DNA of 64,000 nucleotides from Pseudomonas tolaasii NCPPB 2192 (GTDB lineage: Bacteria; Pseudomonadota; Gammaproteobacteria; Pseudomonadales; Pseudomonadaceae), in assembly GCF_002813445.1 (NCBI RefSeq), contig NZ_PHHD01000001.1:5828001-5892000 (forward strand), written 5' to 3'. Of this stretch, positions 35,263 through 44,043 are shown one piece after another. The translations under genes were made by a program, and so were the position numbers. The notes under the pieces were generated by a model. The model worked only from the letters and a program-made list of their open reading frames with translations, ran no database searches and was not told where the DNA came from. Position 1 is the first letter of the stretch, and each line of letters starts with the position of its first letter.

Positions 35263-36323
35263 GAGGCAATCATCCAGCAGTCCCGGGGGTCGAAATGCGC
35301 CTGCATCTGCGTGCCGTTGGAATGTTCAGGCTGCGAGCGGCACAGGCGTGCAGTGAGGGTCAGGTTGTCGCCCGCCAGTTGCGCGCGCAGGTGGTCGCCC
35401 TGGTAAACCGCATCAACCATGCGCACCGGCAGCGAGTTGACCGGGCGTGGCGTGTCCGACAGCGTCAGGCGCTCGGGGCGCACCGAAACCATCACGTTCT
35501 GGCCCACATTCAAGCCCGACGCCGGCACGCGGATGGTCACGCCACTGCCCAGCAGCACCTCGGCGCGCTCGCCGTCGATGCTCACCAGGCGCCCTTCGAG
35601 CAGGTTGGTTTCACCGATAAATTGCGCCACAAAGCGTGTTTGCGGGCGGTCGTAGATGTCGCGCGGTGAGCCGATCTGTTCGATCTTGCCCTTGTTGAAC
35701 ACAGCAATGCGGTCGGACATGGTCAGCGCTTCGGACTGGTCGTGGGTCACGAACACGATGGTCAGGCCAAGGCGGTTATGCAGCTCGCGGATGTCCAGTT
35801 GCATCTGTTCGCGCAGCTGTTTGTCCAGCGCGCCGAGGGGTTCGTCCATCAGCACCACACGCGGTTCGAACACCAGCGCGCGGGCAAGGGCGACCCGCTG
35901 TTGCTGGCCGCCGGACAACTGGGTGGGGTGGCGGTCACTCAAGGCACTCAGTTGCACCATGTCCAGGGCGCGCGCCACGCGCTGCTGGATTTCACTGCGG
36001 CCGACCCCGCGCATACGCAGGGGGAAGGCCACGTTTTCGCCCACGGTCTTGTGCGGGAACAGCGCGTAATTCTGAAACACCACGCCCATGTCGCGCTTGT
36101 GCGGCGGCAGGTCGTTGACGGTAACCCCGTTGACGATGATGTCGCCGTGGCTGGCGGTTTCGAAACCGGCCAGCATCATCAGCAAGGTGGTTTTGCCGGA
36201 GCCGGACGGTCCCAACAGGCTGACGAACTCACCGGCCTGAATGTCCAGGGACAAGTTGTCGATCACGTTGATCGCACCATAATGCTTGGTGACGCCCGCA
36301 AAACGTATTCTGAAATCAGTCAC
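35259..36323 (-). CDS. ABC transporter ATP-binding protein (PotA-like)
   Basis: This 354-residue cytoplasmic ATPase has Walker A GPSGSGKTTLLMML, Q-loop VFQNYALFPHKT, signature LSGGQQQRVALARAL, Walker B VVLMDEPLGALD and H-loop FVTHDQSEAL, followed by a C-terminal TOBE-type regulatory domain (residues about 260-354). It is the energy-coupling subunit of the importer. It begins 90 bp after the substrate-binding protein gene stops, and overlaps the following permease by 4 bp. PotA/opine-type similarity points to a polyamine or related cation substrate. Confidence 0.9.
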   Translation of the reverse strand: MTDFRIRFAGVTKHYGAINVIDNLSLDIQAGEFVSLLGPSGSGKTTLLMMLAGFETASHGDIIVNGVTVNDLPPHKRDMGVVFQNYALFPHKTVGENVAFPLRMRGVGRSEIQQRVARALDMVQLSALSDRHPTQLSGGQQQRVALARALVFEPRVVLMDEPLGALDKQLREQMQLDIRELHNRLGLTIVFVTHDQSEALTMSDRIAVFNKGKIEQIGSPRDIYDRPQTRFVAQFIGETNLLEGRLVSIDGERAEVLLGSGVTIRVPASGLNVGQNVMVSVRPERLTLSDTPRPVNSLPVRMVDAVYQGDHLRAQLAGDNLTLTARLCRSQPEHSNGTQMQAHFDPRDCWMIAS

Positions 36324-36413
36324 AACGGCATCCTCTGAGCGTATTTTTGTCGTGCGCCCGCAACGCGGGGCGCACTCTTCACCGTGGCAGGACGTGCAAA
36401 AGCCAGGCGCGCC

Positions 36414-37469
36414 CTACTTGGCGAGCCAGGCGTTGTAGCGGGCGGTCAGGTCTTCCAGATGGTCGTTCCAGAACGTGGTGTTCAGTGGAATCGCCTCTTT
36501 CATATTCTCGGGGTTGCTCGGCAGGTCGACGTAATCAGCCGGTGGAATCAGCGCCGCCGCGTCACGGTTGGGCACGCCGTAGGAGACCAGGCTCGGGAAC
36601 TTCGCCTGGTTTTCGGAGCGGCTGGCGAACGCCAGGAATTGGGTGGCAAGGTCTTTGTGCTCGGCGCCCTTTAGGATCACCCAGCTGTCCATCGCATAGA
36701 TGCTGCCCGGCCACACCAGTTTGTAATGCTTGTGCTCGGTCTTGCTGATGTTGGTCAGCCGGCCGTTGTACACCGCCGCCAGCGCCACCTCACCCGAGGC
36801 CAGGTATTGCAGCGGCTGGCCACCGGCGTCCCACCAAAGGATATTGGGGCGCAGTTCGTCGAGTTTGCGGAACGCGCGATCCACGCCTTCCGGGGTGTCG
36901 AGCACGGTGTACAGATCCTTCGGCGCCACGCCGTCGGCGAGCAGCGCGAATTCCAGGTTGTACTTGGCGCCCTTGCGCAGCGAACGCTTGCCGGGGAATT
37001 TCTTCAGATCCCAGAAATCGGCCCAGTTGGCCGGGCCGACCTGGAACTTGTCGGCGTCGTAACCCATGGCCACCGACCAGTAGTAAACGCCGGCGCCGCA
37101 GGTGCTGATGGCGTCGGGCAGGAACTTGTCCCTGGGGATGATCTTGCTCCAGTCCAGCTTCTCGAACAGCCCATCGGCGCAGCCAAGCTCCAGCACATCG
37201 GACTCCACCTGCACCACGTCCCAGTTGGGGTTGCCAGCCTTGACCTTGGCTTGCAGCACGCCGTAACCGCCGTCCCAGGAGTCTTCCAGCACCGGCTTGC
37301 CGACGGCCTTGGAGAACGGGGCAAAGTAGATTGCCCTTTGCGCATCCTGGGTCACACCGCCCCACCCGACCACAGTGAAGTCGCGGGCCGAGGCCTGGCC
37401 TGCGGCAACCGCCGAGGTCAGTACTGCAAGGGTGCCGATACAACGCGCCAATCTGAAGTGCTTCAACAT
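36414..37469 (-). CDS. ABC transporter periplasmic substrate-binding protein (PotD/PotF-like)
   Basis: The protein has 351 residues with a cleavable signal peptide (RCIGTLAVLTSAVAAGQASA) and a type II periplasmic-binding-protein body. Features include FTVVGWGGVTQDAQRAIYFA, GVYYWSVAMGYDADKF and SGEVALAAVYNGRLTNI, all similar to PotD/PotF and related opine or polyamine binders. It captures the ligand in the periplasm for the two permeases. The gene lies between the FAD oxidase gene (50 bp) and the ATPase gene (90 bp). Confidence 0.85.
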   Translation of the reverse strand: MLKHFRLARCIGTLAVLTSAVAAGQASARDFTVVGWGGVTQDAQRAIYFAPFSKAVGKPVLEDSWDGGYGVLQAKVKAGNPNWDVVQVESDVLELGCADGLFEKLDWSKIIPRDKFLPDAISTCGAGVYYWSVAMGYDADKFQVGPANWADFWDLKKFPGKRSLRKGAKYNLEFALLADGVAPKDLYTVLDTPEGVDRAFRKLDELRPNILWWDAGGQPLQYLASGEVALAAVYNGRLTNISKTEHKHYKLVWPGSIYAMDSWVILKGAEHKDLATQFLAFASRSENQAKFPSLVSYGVPNRDAAALIPPADYVDLPSNPENMKEAIPLNTTFWNDHLEDLTARYNAWLAK

Positions 37470-37519
37470 GGTATTCCCCTGATCGTTAAGTCACGCGTGG
37501 CCCTGTCGTGCGCAGGGTT

Positions 37520-38812
37520 TCAGTTCACATCCATCATGCGGAACCAGCTCGAGGCCACGGCGGCGTAGAGCTGGTTCAGTCCGTGAAACGGGATGCGCTT
37601 GAGACGGGTAACGGGCAGGCCCAGCGCTGAAGATCGGTCGAGCAAATGCGCAGCCAGTGATTGGCCCATCGCGGTCATCATGGCAATGCCGCGGCCCTGG
37701 CAACCGAGCACCGCGCTGATGCCGGGCGCAGGCTCATGCACGTGCGGCAAGTAACCCGGGGTGACGGCCAACTGGCCGGACCAGGCGTATTCGATGGCCA
37801 CGCCTTCGAGTTGCGGGTACGCCTGGACCATCAGGCGGTACAGGTGCGAGAAGTCCGACGGGGTCTTGGCACCGCCCGCCTTGCCTTCGCCACCGAGGAA
37901 AAACCGCCCGGCGCTGTCACGGCGAAAGTACTGGATAAGGCGACGGGTGTCGGCGGCGTGGTGGCCTTCGGGCAAAATCGTCGCGCCGAGCGCCGGCGAC
38001 AGCGGCACCGTGGCGATCTGGAACGAGTGAATCGGGATAATCGTTTGCTTGAGCCCCGGCCATAGCCCGTCGGTGTAGCCGTTGGTGGCAAGGATGACCT
38101 GCGCCGCGCGCACTTGGCCCTTGGGCGTGGTCAGCAGCCATTGATCAGCGGCTTGCTCCAGCGCGGTCACCGGGGTCTTTTCAAACACGCGCGCCCCTTC
38201 GCTGACCGCCGCACGGGCCAAACCGCGCACATAACTCAACGGCTGCAAATTGCCGCCGCGCGGGTCGATGATCGCCCCGGTGTAGGCCGGGCTGCCGGTG
38301 ATGCGCCGGGTTTCGTCGCGGCCCAACGTGCGCACCGGCACGCCGCGACTGATCCAGCCCTTGGCGCGCTGTTCAAGGTCAGCCTCGGCACTTTCACGGT
38401 GCGCGGGCATCAGCCAGCCGGTGCGTTTGATATGGCACTGGATGTCGTAACGCGCAACCAGATCAAACACCACATCGGGCGCACGGCCAGAAAAATCCAG
38501 GGCGTGGTCGGAGATCTCCGGGTGCTTGGCCAGCACATCATGCGGGTCGAGCTTGAGGCCGGGGTTGATCTGCCCGCCGTTGCGCCCCGAGGCGCCGCCG
38601 CCGACCAGCCCGGCGTCCAGCACTGCGACCGACACGCCGCGCGAGGCCAGCTCAATGGCCGCCGACAACCCGGTAAACCCCGCGCCGACAATCGCCACAT
38701 CCACCACCAAATCTTCCTGCAACGCCTGCAATACCGGCGCGCTTTCGGCCGTGGCCGTCCAGGCGGCGCGGTCCAGTGGTTGGAGAATCGAGTTCAGCTT
38801 CATCTTGCTCAT
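37520..38812 (-). CDS. FAD-dependent amine oxidoreductase (DadA/PuuB-like)
   Basis: This 430-residue flavoprotein has an N-terminal FAD Rossmann motif VAIVGAGFTGLSAAIELASR, a GGGASGRNGGQINPGL segment typical of the PuuB/OrdL branch, and a C-terminal LGCQGRGIAMMTAMGQSLA FAD-binding end. Relatives oxidise gamma-glutamylputrescine or other secondary/primary amines to aldehydes. In this cluster it would act on the imported compound and feed the aldehyde dehydrogenase. ATG 38812 (MSKMKLNS) or the internal ATG three codons later may be the start. Confidence 0.86.
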   Translation of the reverse strand: MSKMKLNSILQPLDRAAWTATAESAPVLQALQEDLVVDVAIVGAGFTGLSAAIELASRGVSVAVLDAGLVGGGASGRNGGQINPGLKLDPHDVLAKHPEISDHALDFSGRAPDVVFDLVARYDIQCHIKRTGWLMPAHRESAEADLEQRAKGWISRGVPVRTLGRDETRRITGSPAYTGAIIDPRGGNLQPLSYVRGLARAAVSEGARVFEKTPVTALEQAADQWLLTTPKGQVRAAQVILATNGYTDGLWPGLKQTIIPIHSFQIATVPLSPALGATILPEGHHAADTRRLIQYFRRDSAGRFFLGGEGKAGGAKTPSDFSHLYRLMVQAYPQLEGVAIEYAWSGQLAVTPGYLPHVHEPAPGISAVLGCQGRGIAMMTAMGQSLAAHLLDRSSALGLPVTRLKRIPFHGLNQLYAAVASSWFRMMDVN

Positions 38813-38846
38813 GTGCGCACCCTGTCTGCGGGGGGATTGGCGGAGG

Positions 38847-39242
38847 TCAGGCAGCGTCGGGGACGGCCACGATCAGTTCGACTTCGACCTTGTAGCCCGG
38901 GTCGGCCAGGGCCGGCACGATCACCAGCGTGGAACAGGCGCGCACGGTCGGGATGTAGCGGTTGCGGATGCTGCGGTAGATCGCAATGTCATCGGCGCTG
39001 GTCAGGTAAGTCGTGGCCTTGACGATGTACTCGGGCGAAGTGCCGGCTTCCTTGAGCAATTGCAGGATGTTTTTCCAGGTGATGTCGATCTGCTCTTCAG
39101 CGGTTTCGCCCAAGCGGCCATCGGGGCCGACGCCGATCTGCCCGGAGGTGATCAGCAGGCGCGTGGAACGGTTTACCAGCGCGGCTTCGGAAAACTGCGT
39201 GGTGGGTGCCGGGCGATCCGAGTAATTCAAACGCGTAAACAT
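38847..39242 (-). CDS. RidA family (YjgF/UK114) protein
   Basis: This 131-residue protein has the RidA beta-barrel fold, with LLITSGQIGVGPDGRL and the C-terminal RACSTLVIVPALADPGYKVE segment containing the Arg that contacts substrate in imine deaminases. RidA proteins hydrolyse reactive enamine/imine intermediates, which is apt next to an amine oxidase and two aminotransferases. The ATG at 39242 is chosen because it gives the usual family length. It is 34 bp upstream of the oxidase gene. Confidence 0.87.
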   Translation of the reverse strand: MFTRLNYSDRPAPTTQFSEAALVNRSTRLLITSGQIGVGPDGRLGETAEEQIDITWKNILQLLKEAGTSPEYIVKATTYLTSADDIAIYRSIRNRYIPTVRACSTLVIVPALADPGYKVEVELIVAVPDAA

Positions 39243-39268
39243 GGTGCCTCCAGTAGTGATATGCGGGT

Positions 39269-39967
39269 TTACCAACCCAGGGATTTGAACAGCGCAGGAA
39301 CGTGGGACAGGTTCGGGAAGATTTCATCGGGGGTGTAATCGGCGGGCGCCTTGCGGCCCGTGCCCCGGTCGATCCATACGCAGCGAAAGCCAATGTCCCG
39401 CGCGGCGGTGAGGTCGAGCAGCGGCGAGGCGCAGATGTGCACCACCTCGGCCTTGTCCACGCCCAGCTCGCGGTGAGCGTGGTTGAACAGCTGCGGCGAA
39501 GGCTTGTAGGCGCGCGCCTGTTCGGCGGTGATCACACGGTCGATGGTGCCGCCCAGTTGCGCGACGTTGCCGGCGATCACCGAGTCTTCGGTGTTGGACA
39601 CGATGCACAGCTTGAAGCCCATGCGCTTGAGCTCGGTGAGCGCGGCGACCACTTCGGGGAACGGCGGCATGGCGGAGATGCGTTGCAGCAGCAAATCGAA
39701 ATCGGCCAGGTCGGTGGGCACGCCGAAATGGGTCATGGCCTCGACAAAACTCTGGGCCACGATGGCGCGAAACTTCATGAACGGCACCGACTGCTCCAGC
39801 ACGTGTTCACGCTCGTCGTGCCAGGCGATGACCTGTTTCAGGTCGATGTCGATACGCCCACGGCGTTCGAGGATCTCGGTCAATGCGGCGCGGACACCTT
39901 CATCCCACTGGATCAGGGTGCCGTAGCAATCGAACGTCAGCCAGGTCGGTTTTTGGCCCGTCAGCAT
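39269..39967 (-). CDS. HAD-superfamily hydrolase, haloacid dehalogenase type II-like
   Basis: This 232-residue enzyme has HAD motif I LTFDCYGTLIQWD (nucleophile Asp), motif II IVSNTEDS, Lys in ARAYKPSPQLF, and a final acidic loop ICASPLLDLTAARDIGF. The C-Y-G-T-L signature is that of 2-haloacid dehalogenases, but many such proteins in catabolic clusters act on phosphates or have unknown substrates. It sits between the kinase and RidA genes with short gaps (15 and 26 bp), so it is part of the same transcript. Confidence 0.82.
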   Translation of the reverse strand: MLTGQKPTWLTFDCYGTLIQWDEGVRAALTEILERRGRIDIDLKQVIAWHDEREHVLEQSVPFMKFRAIVAQSFVEAMTHFGVPTDLADFDLLLQRISAMPPFPEVVAALTELKRMGFKLCIVSNTEDSVIAGNVAQLGGTIDRVITAEQARAYKPSPQLFNHAHRELGVDKAEVVHICASPLLDLTAARDIGFRCVWIDRGTGRKAPADYTPDEIFPNLSHVPALFKSLGW

Positions 39968-39982
39968 GGGGTTCTCCTTTGT

Positions 39983-41356
39983 TTACGGTTTGGCGATCAG
40001 GACGAGTTTCAGGTCGTTGACGTTGGTGCCCGTCGCGCCTGTCTCGATGGCATGGAAAATCTGCTCCAGCGCCGGCGTCACGTTGTGCCGGGCCAAGGCC
40101 TGGTGCAGGTCGACACCCAGCTCCAGCGCACATTGCGCGGTGCTGCCATCGGCGATGCCGCCGGCATAGCGTGTGGGCCCGTCCGTGCCGTCGGTGTCGA
40201 GGCCAAGCACCACGATGCCGCGCGTATCCTGCAACTCCAGGGCGGCACTCACCGCGAATTCCTGGTTGGGCCCGCCGCTGCCGCGCTGGCCGCCGGTGGT
40301 CACGGTGGTTTCACCGCCGCCGATCAAGACGCAAGGCGGAAACAAAGGACGGCCGTCGAGGGCGATTTGTTTGGCGATGGCCACCAGGTTGCGGCCCAGG
40401 GCGCTGCTTTCACCTTCAAAAAAGGTCGACAGCAACAGCGGGTTGTAGCCATTGCGCCGCGCTTCGTTGGAGGCGCCGATGCAGGCGGCGTCGGCGGCCA
40501 CGAGGATCACGTCCTGGCAGGTCAGGTGCGCCAGTTCTTCGGCGCGCACGGTTTCATCCTCCGGCGGCGCGAGGCGTAAATAAGCGGCGATGGCCACCGG
40601 CATGCGGTCCCACAGGTGGTATTTGTCGAGCACGGCCTGGGCGTCGGCGAAGGTGGAGCGGTCGGGCACGCTGGGGTCAGTGATGTAGTCCAGCGCGTCG
40701 CCGATCACGTCCGACACAGTGAGGTTGATCAGCACCGCACCAGGGGCGAGGTTGCGAATCAGGCGCCCGCCTTTGACGGTGGAGAGGTGTTTGCGCACGT
40801 CGTTGATTTCGACGATGTTCGCACCGCAGGTCAGCAGCAGGTCGTTGGCCTGGGCCTTTTCGGCCAATGAAATGCCCGGCACCGGCGCCACGAACAAGGA
40901 TGACGAGCCGCCGGTGAAGCAGCCGAGCACAATGTCGCCGGCGCGCACGTCCTTGAGCAGTTCGACGGTGTCTGTCGCCGACTTCAACGAGGCTTCGTCC
41001 GGAATCGGGTGGCTGGCCAGGCGCAGTTCGATATGGTCGAGGCTGCCCTCTTGCCCGTATTTGCAGGTGACCAGCCCTTTATGGATGCGTGCACCGAGCA
41101 ACCCGTCAAGCGCCTTGGCGATGGGGAAACTCGCCTTGCCGGCGCCCACCACGAACACCCGCACGCCGTCTGCCAGTGAATAACGCCGACTCTCAACCAC
41201 CAGGGTGTCGCCTTCCAGTGCCACAAAACGCGGCAACGCATTGCCAGGGTCGGCATACGCAATGCCCGCCTCTGCAATGCTCAGGGCCAGGCGGCGCAAT
41301 GCCGTGTCGCCGCTGCCCTGCAATACCTCTCGGTTCTTGATGGTGGTGCCGGACAT
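39983..41356 (-). CDS. Glycerate 2-kinase, MOFRL family (DUF4147)
   Basis: This 457-residue protein has the N-terminal DUF4147 domain (FVVGAGKASFPIAKALDGLL, LASHPIPDEAS, CFTGGSSSLF) and the C-terminal MOFRL domain (CVLIGGGETTVTTGG, GLDTDGTDGPT). Family members phosphorylate D-glycerate to 2-phosphoglycerate, linking a catabolic route to glycolysis. It is the first gene of the minus-strand cluster, directly downstream of the palindrome-bearing divergent promoter. If it is a glycerate kinase, the pathway yields a three-carbon hydroxyacid. Confidence 0.86.
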   Translation of the reverse strand: MSGTTIKNREVLQGSGDTALRRLALSIAEAGIAYADPGNALPRFVALEGDTLVVESRRYSLADGVRVFVVGAGKASFPIAKALDGLLGARIHKGLVTCKYGQEGSLDHIELRLASHPIPDEASLKSATDTVELLKDVRAGDIVLGCFTGGSSSLFVAPVPGISLAEKAQANDLLLTCGANIVEINDVRKHLSTVKGGRLIRNLAPGAVLINLTVSDVIGDALDYITDPSVPDRSTFADAQAVLDKYHLWDRMPVAIAAYLRLAPPEDETVRAEELAHLTCQDVILVAADAACIGASNEARRNGYNPLLLSTFFEGESSALGRNLVAIAKQIALDGRPLFPPCVLIGGGETTVTTGGQRGSGGPNQEFAVSAALELQDTRGIVVLGLDTDGTDGPTRYAGGIADGSTAQCALELGVDLHQALARHNVTPALEQIFHAIETGATGTNVNDLKLVLIAKP

Positions 41357-41403
41357 CGGGTTTCTCCTGGCGGTGGATAAGGTGGCGAAATCGATTATTG
41401 AAG

Positions 41404-41415
41404 AATGTCGACAAT
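41404..41415. promoter_or_regulatory. Candidate GntR operator 1
   Basis: AATGTCGACAAT has the 8-bp palindromic core TGTCGACA at 41406-41413. It lies 48 bp upstream of the glycerate kinase start. Confidence 0.5.
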
Positions 41416-41444
41416 ATTACAATACGCTAGAAATAATAAATTGA

Positions 41445-41460
41445 TTATTGTCGACAATAA
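41445..41460. promoter_or_regulatory. Candidate GntR operator 2 (perfect 16-bp palindrome)
   Basis: TTATTGTCGACAATAA is a perfect palindrome. Its centre is 43 bp from the centre of operator 1, about four helical turns, and it is in the AT-rich divergent promoter between the glycerate kinase and class III aminotransferase genes. Confidence 0.6.
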
Positions 41461-41549
41461 AGTTGATGGGTATGCTGGCACCTGTCTTCCCTGCTGTCTG
41501 AACCACCTTAAACCCGCAGGCGAACCGCCCTGCCCGCCCGGAGTGCACC

Positions 41550-42905
41550 ATGACTGACACGCCCAAGCGTCACGCCACGATGGTCAACGCTTTCAACCCC
41601 GAAAGCCTGAAGAACCTCGACGCTGACACCCGTCACCAGATCGAAAGGCGCATCCGCCTGCTGGGCCCGGCCTATCGCCTGTTCTATCAAAACCCGGTGC
41701 AAGTCGGCCGTGGCCAGGGCGTGTTGCTCTACGACAAGCACGGCAATGAATACCTGGATGCCTACAACAACGTGGTGTCGGTGGGCCATGCGCACCCGAA
41801 AGTGGCGGACGCGATAAGCCGCCAGGCGCACACGCTGTGCACCCACACGCGCTATATCCAGGACGGCATCCTCGACTATGCCGAGCAATTGCTCGGTACC
41901 TTTGGCGGGCGCGTGGGTGAATCGGGGCACATGATGTTTACCTGCACCGGCTCCGAGGCCAACGACCTGGCGATGCGCATCGCCCAGCACCACACCGGCA
42001 AGAAAGGCATCATCATTACCTCCGAGGCGTACCACGGGAATTCACACCTCACTGCCGGTTTCTCGCCGTCGCTGGGCGCCAGCTCGCCATTGGGCACCTG
42101 GGTGCGCCGCGTGCCGACGCCGGACTCGTACCGCATTCCCAAGGAAACCATGGGCCGATGGTTCGCCGACCAGGTGAGCCTGCAGATCCAGGACCTGGAG
42201 CGCCGTGGCGAAGGCCTGGCGGCGTTCATCGTCGATTCGATTTTCTCCTCCGACGGCGTGTTCTCCGACCCCACCGACCTGCTCGGGCCGGTGGCAGAGG
42301 TAGTGCGCAAGGCCGGCGGGCTGTTTGTCGCCGATGAAGTGCAGTCCGGTTTTGCGCGCACCGGCGATGCACTGTGGGGCTACCAGCGCCACGGCATCGA
42401 CCCGGACATCATCACCATGGGTAAACCCATGGGTAACGGCTTCCCGGTAGCGGCCATCGCCATCGCGCCGGAAATCGTCGCGCGGTTCGGCCAGGACATG
42501 CGCTACTTCAACACCTTCGGTGGCAACACAGTGGCCATCGCAGCGGCGCAGGCCACCTTTGATGTGATCAATGAAGAGAAGCTGCTGGAGAACTCGGAGC
42601 GCGTGGGCCGCTTTATCCGCGCCGGTTTCGAAGACATCGCCAGCCGCTATGAACAGATTGGCGACGTGCGCGGAGCAGGTTTGTACATTGGCGTGGAGAT
42701 GGTCAGCGACCGCGAGGCCAAGACCCCGGACGCGGCGCTCACCAGTGCCATCGTCAATGGATTGCGCGAACGCCGCGTGCTGATTTCAGCCACAGGTTTT
42801 ACCGCCAACACATTGAAGATCCGGCCGCCGCTGGTGTTTTCCGAGAAGGACGCCACGCGCCTGCTGACGGAAACCGAGGCGGTGCTGGCGACGTTATTGA
42901 AGTAA
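41550..42905 (+). CDS. Class III PLP-dependent aminotransferase (AGXT2L-like)
   Basis: This 451-residue protein has the class III layout: LYDKHGNEYLDAYNNVVSVG, CTGSEANDLAMRIAQ, FVADEVQSGFARTG with the PLP-pyridine Asp, and ITMGKPMGNGFPVAAI with the PLP lysine. The HTRYIQDGILDYAEQLL stretch recalls the AGXT2-like and ethanolamine-phosphate/phosphohydroxylysine phospho-lyase branch. It is divergent from the glycerate kinase gene and shares its promoter region with the two palindromes, so it is probably in the same regulon. ATG 41550 has GGAG 6 bp upstream. A perfect hairpin follows the stop. Confidence 0.88.
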   Translation: MTDTPKRHATMVNAFNPESLKNLDADTRHQIERRIRLLGPAYRLFYQNPVQVGRGQGVLLYDKHGNEYLDAYNNVVSVGHAHPKVADAISRQAHTLCTHTRYIQDGILDYAEQLLGTFGGRVGESGHMMFTCTGSEANDLAMRIAQHHTGKKGIIITSEAYHGNSHLTAGFSPSLGASSPLGTWVRRVPTPDSYRIPKETMGRWFADQVSLQIQDLERRGEGLAAFIVDSIFSSDGVFSDPTDLLGPVAEVVRKAGGLFVADEVQSGFARTGDALWGYQRHGIDPDIITMGKPMGNGFPVAAIAIAPEIVARFGQDMRYFNTFGGNTVAIAAAQATFDVINEEKLLENSERVGRFIRAGFEDIASRYEQIGDVRGAGLYIGVEMVSDREAKTPDAALTSAIVNGLRERRVLISATGFTANTLKIRPPLVFSEKDATRLLTETEAVLATLLK

Positions 42906-42912
42906 ACCCAAA

Positions 42913-42940
42913 CCCCATGGCGAGTCTGCTCGCCATGGGG
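42913..42940. terminator. Perfect 12-bp hairpin between convergent genes
   Basis: CCCCATGGCGAG and CTCGCCATGGGG flank a TCTG loop, 7 bp after the aminotransferase stop. There is no T-tract, so it may be a 3'-end stabiliser or an imperfect terminator. Confidence 0.5.
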
Positions 42941-42978
42941 ACAGTGATAGCCATTCAGCCTCCGTCGGCTGCCTGGTT

Positions 42979-44043
42979 TCAGTACCCCGTCATCTCCAGA
43001 TACCCCACCCCGCCGTCAAACTTCACCGGCCCTTCCCAGTAAGGAATGCTCAGGTTCATCCACGCCTTCGGGTTGACGGCTTCGGGGGTGATATCCAGTT
43101 GCTTGCCAGGAATTTTCAGCGACCAACGTGTAGGAATGTGGCGCCCGTCAATGTCGGTTGTTGCCAGCGGCGCCAGTTGAATATCGGCATTGTGCAGGGT
43201 CTGGGTGTGGCCTTCCTTGTCGATCCAGGTGCCGGTCAGGTAACCGGCGCCGTCGGTTTGCCGTACGCGAAACAGCATCAGTTGCTCGCCACGGTCCAGG
43301 TGCAGGGAAAACCAGTCCCAGCCGGTCTGGCTGGCGGCCAGGGGCTGGCTACTCCACTCGCGGTCGAGCCAGGCTGAGCCGCTGACCTCATAGGTTTTGC
43401 CGTCGATGCTGACACTGCCGGCAGCGGTGAAAAACGGCTGGCTGTAGTAGTAAGACGCCTGCCCCTGATCGGACTTGCGGCTGTAGCCGTTGTCGCCCTG
43501 CAGCACCAGCGGCCGGCTCGACGTCAGGTGCAAATCGTAGGCGAATTGCGGCCCGCCAGCCTTGAGCTGCATGTCGGCCAAGGCAGTGGAGGCGCCCGGG
43601 CGAGAAGTGAAACGCCAGTCGTCGATCCAGGCATCAAATGGCACCGCCCGAGCACCTGCCTGCCCCACACCGCCACGGGCAAACCGTTCCGCCGCGTAAT
43701 GCCGGGTGGCCGATGTGACGGCGGCGTGACCAAGCCACACCGTCGAGTCGTGCCAGCCCGGCTGTGTCGGCCCGGCTTTCAACGCGTTGCGAAATAATGT
43801 CCATTGCACGCCGAAGACATTGCCCTCGGCATCCTTGAGGTTGGCGGTGACGTACCACCACTCGATGCGAAAGCCGTCGTGGGGACCGTGGTCTTCGGGA
43901 AAGCTGAACACCTTGCCCGGCACCACCTGGGCGAAGTCCGCTGCGGCGCTGCCCAGCCCGGCGAAGCTCTCTGGCGGCGCGGGCGCCTTGTCACAGGCGC
44001 TGAGCAGCAACAGCGCAGCGCACAGCAGCGCTCTAATCTTCAT
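42979..44043 (-). CDS. AttH/CrtC-like lipoprotein (lipocalin-like hydratase family)
   Basis: This 354-residue lipoprotein has a signal (MKIRALLCAALLLLSAC, lipobox LSAC) and a double lipocalin-like beta-barrel of the AttH/carotenoid 1,2-hydratase superfamily. Typical motifs are FPEDHGPHDGFRIEWWYVTA near 50 and SGSAWLDREWSSQPL near 225. In Agrobacterium attH is part of an attEFGH-type ABC operon, and the same order occurs here. The start overlaps the end of the permease gene by 11 bp, so the three genes form one operon. The ligand is unknown; it may carry or modify a lipidic compound in the periplasm. Confidence 0.82.
   Translation of the reverse strand: MKIRALLCAALLLLSACDKAPAPPESFAGLGSAAADFAQVVPGKVFSFPEDHGPHDGFRIEWWYVTANLKDAEGNVFGVQWTLFRNALKAGPTQPGWHDSTVWLGHAAVTSATRHYAAERFARGGVGQAGARAVPFDAWIDDWRFTSRPGASTALADMQLKAGGPQFAYDLHLTSSRPLVLQGDNGYSRKSDQGQASYYYSQPFFTAAGSVSIDGKTYEVSGSAWLDREWSSQPLAASQTGWDWFSLHLDRGEQLMLFRVRQTDGAGYLTGTWIDKEGHTQTLHNADIQLAPLATTDIDGRHIPTRWSLKIPGKQLDITPEAVNPKAWMNLSIPYWEGPVKFDGGVGYLEMTGY

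Noticed and set aside
41394..41460. The TGTCGACA sites as mobile-element attachment sites
   Set aside because: No integrase, transposase or target duplication is near, and the symmetric sites in a divergent promoter fit a regulator much better.
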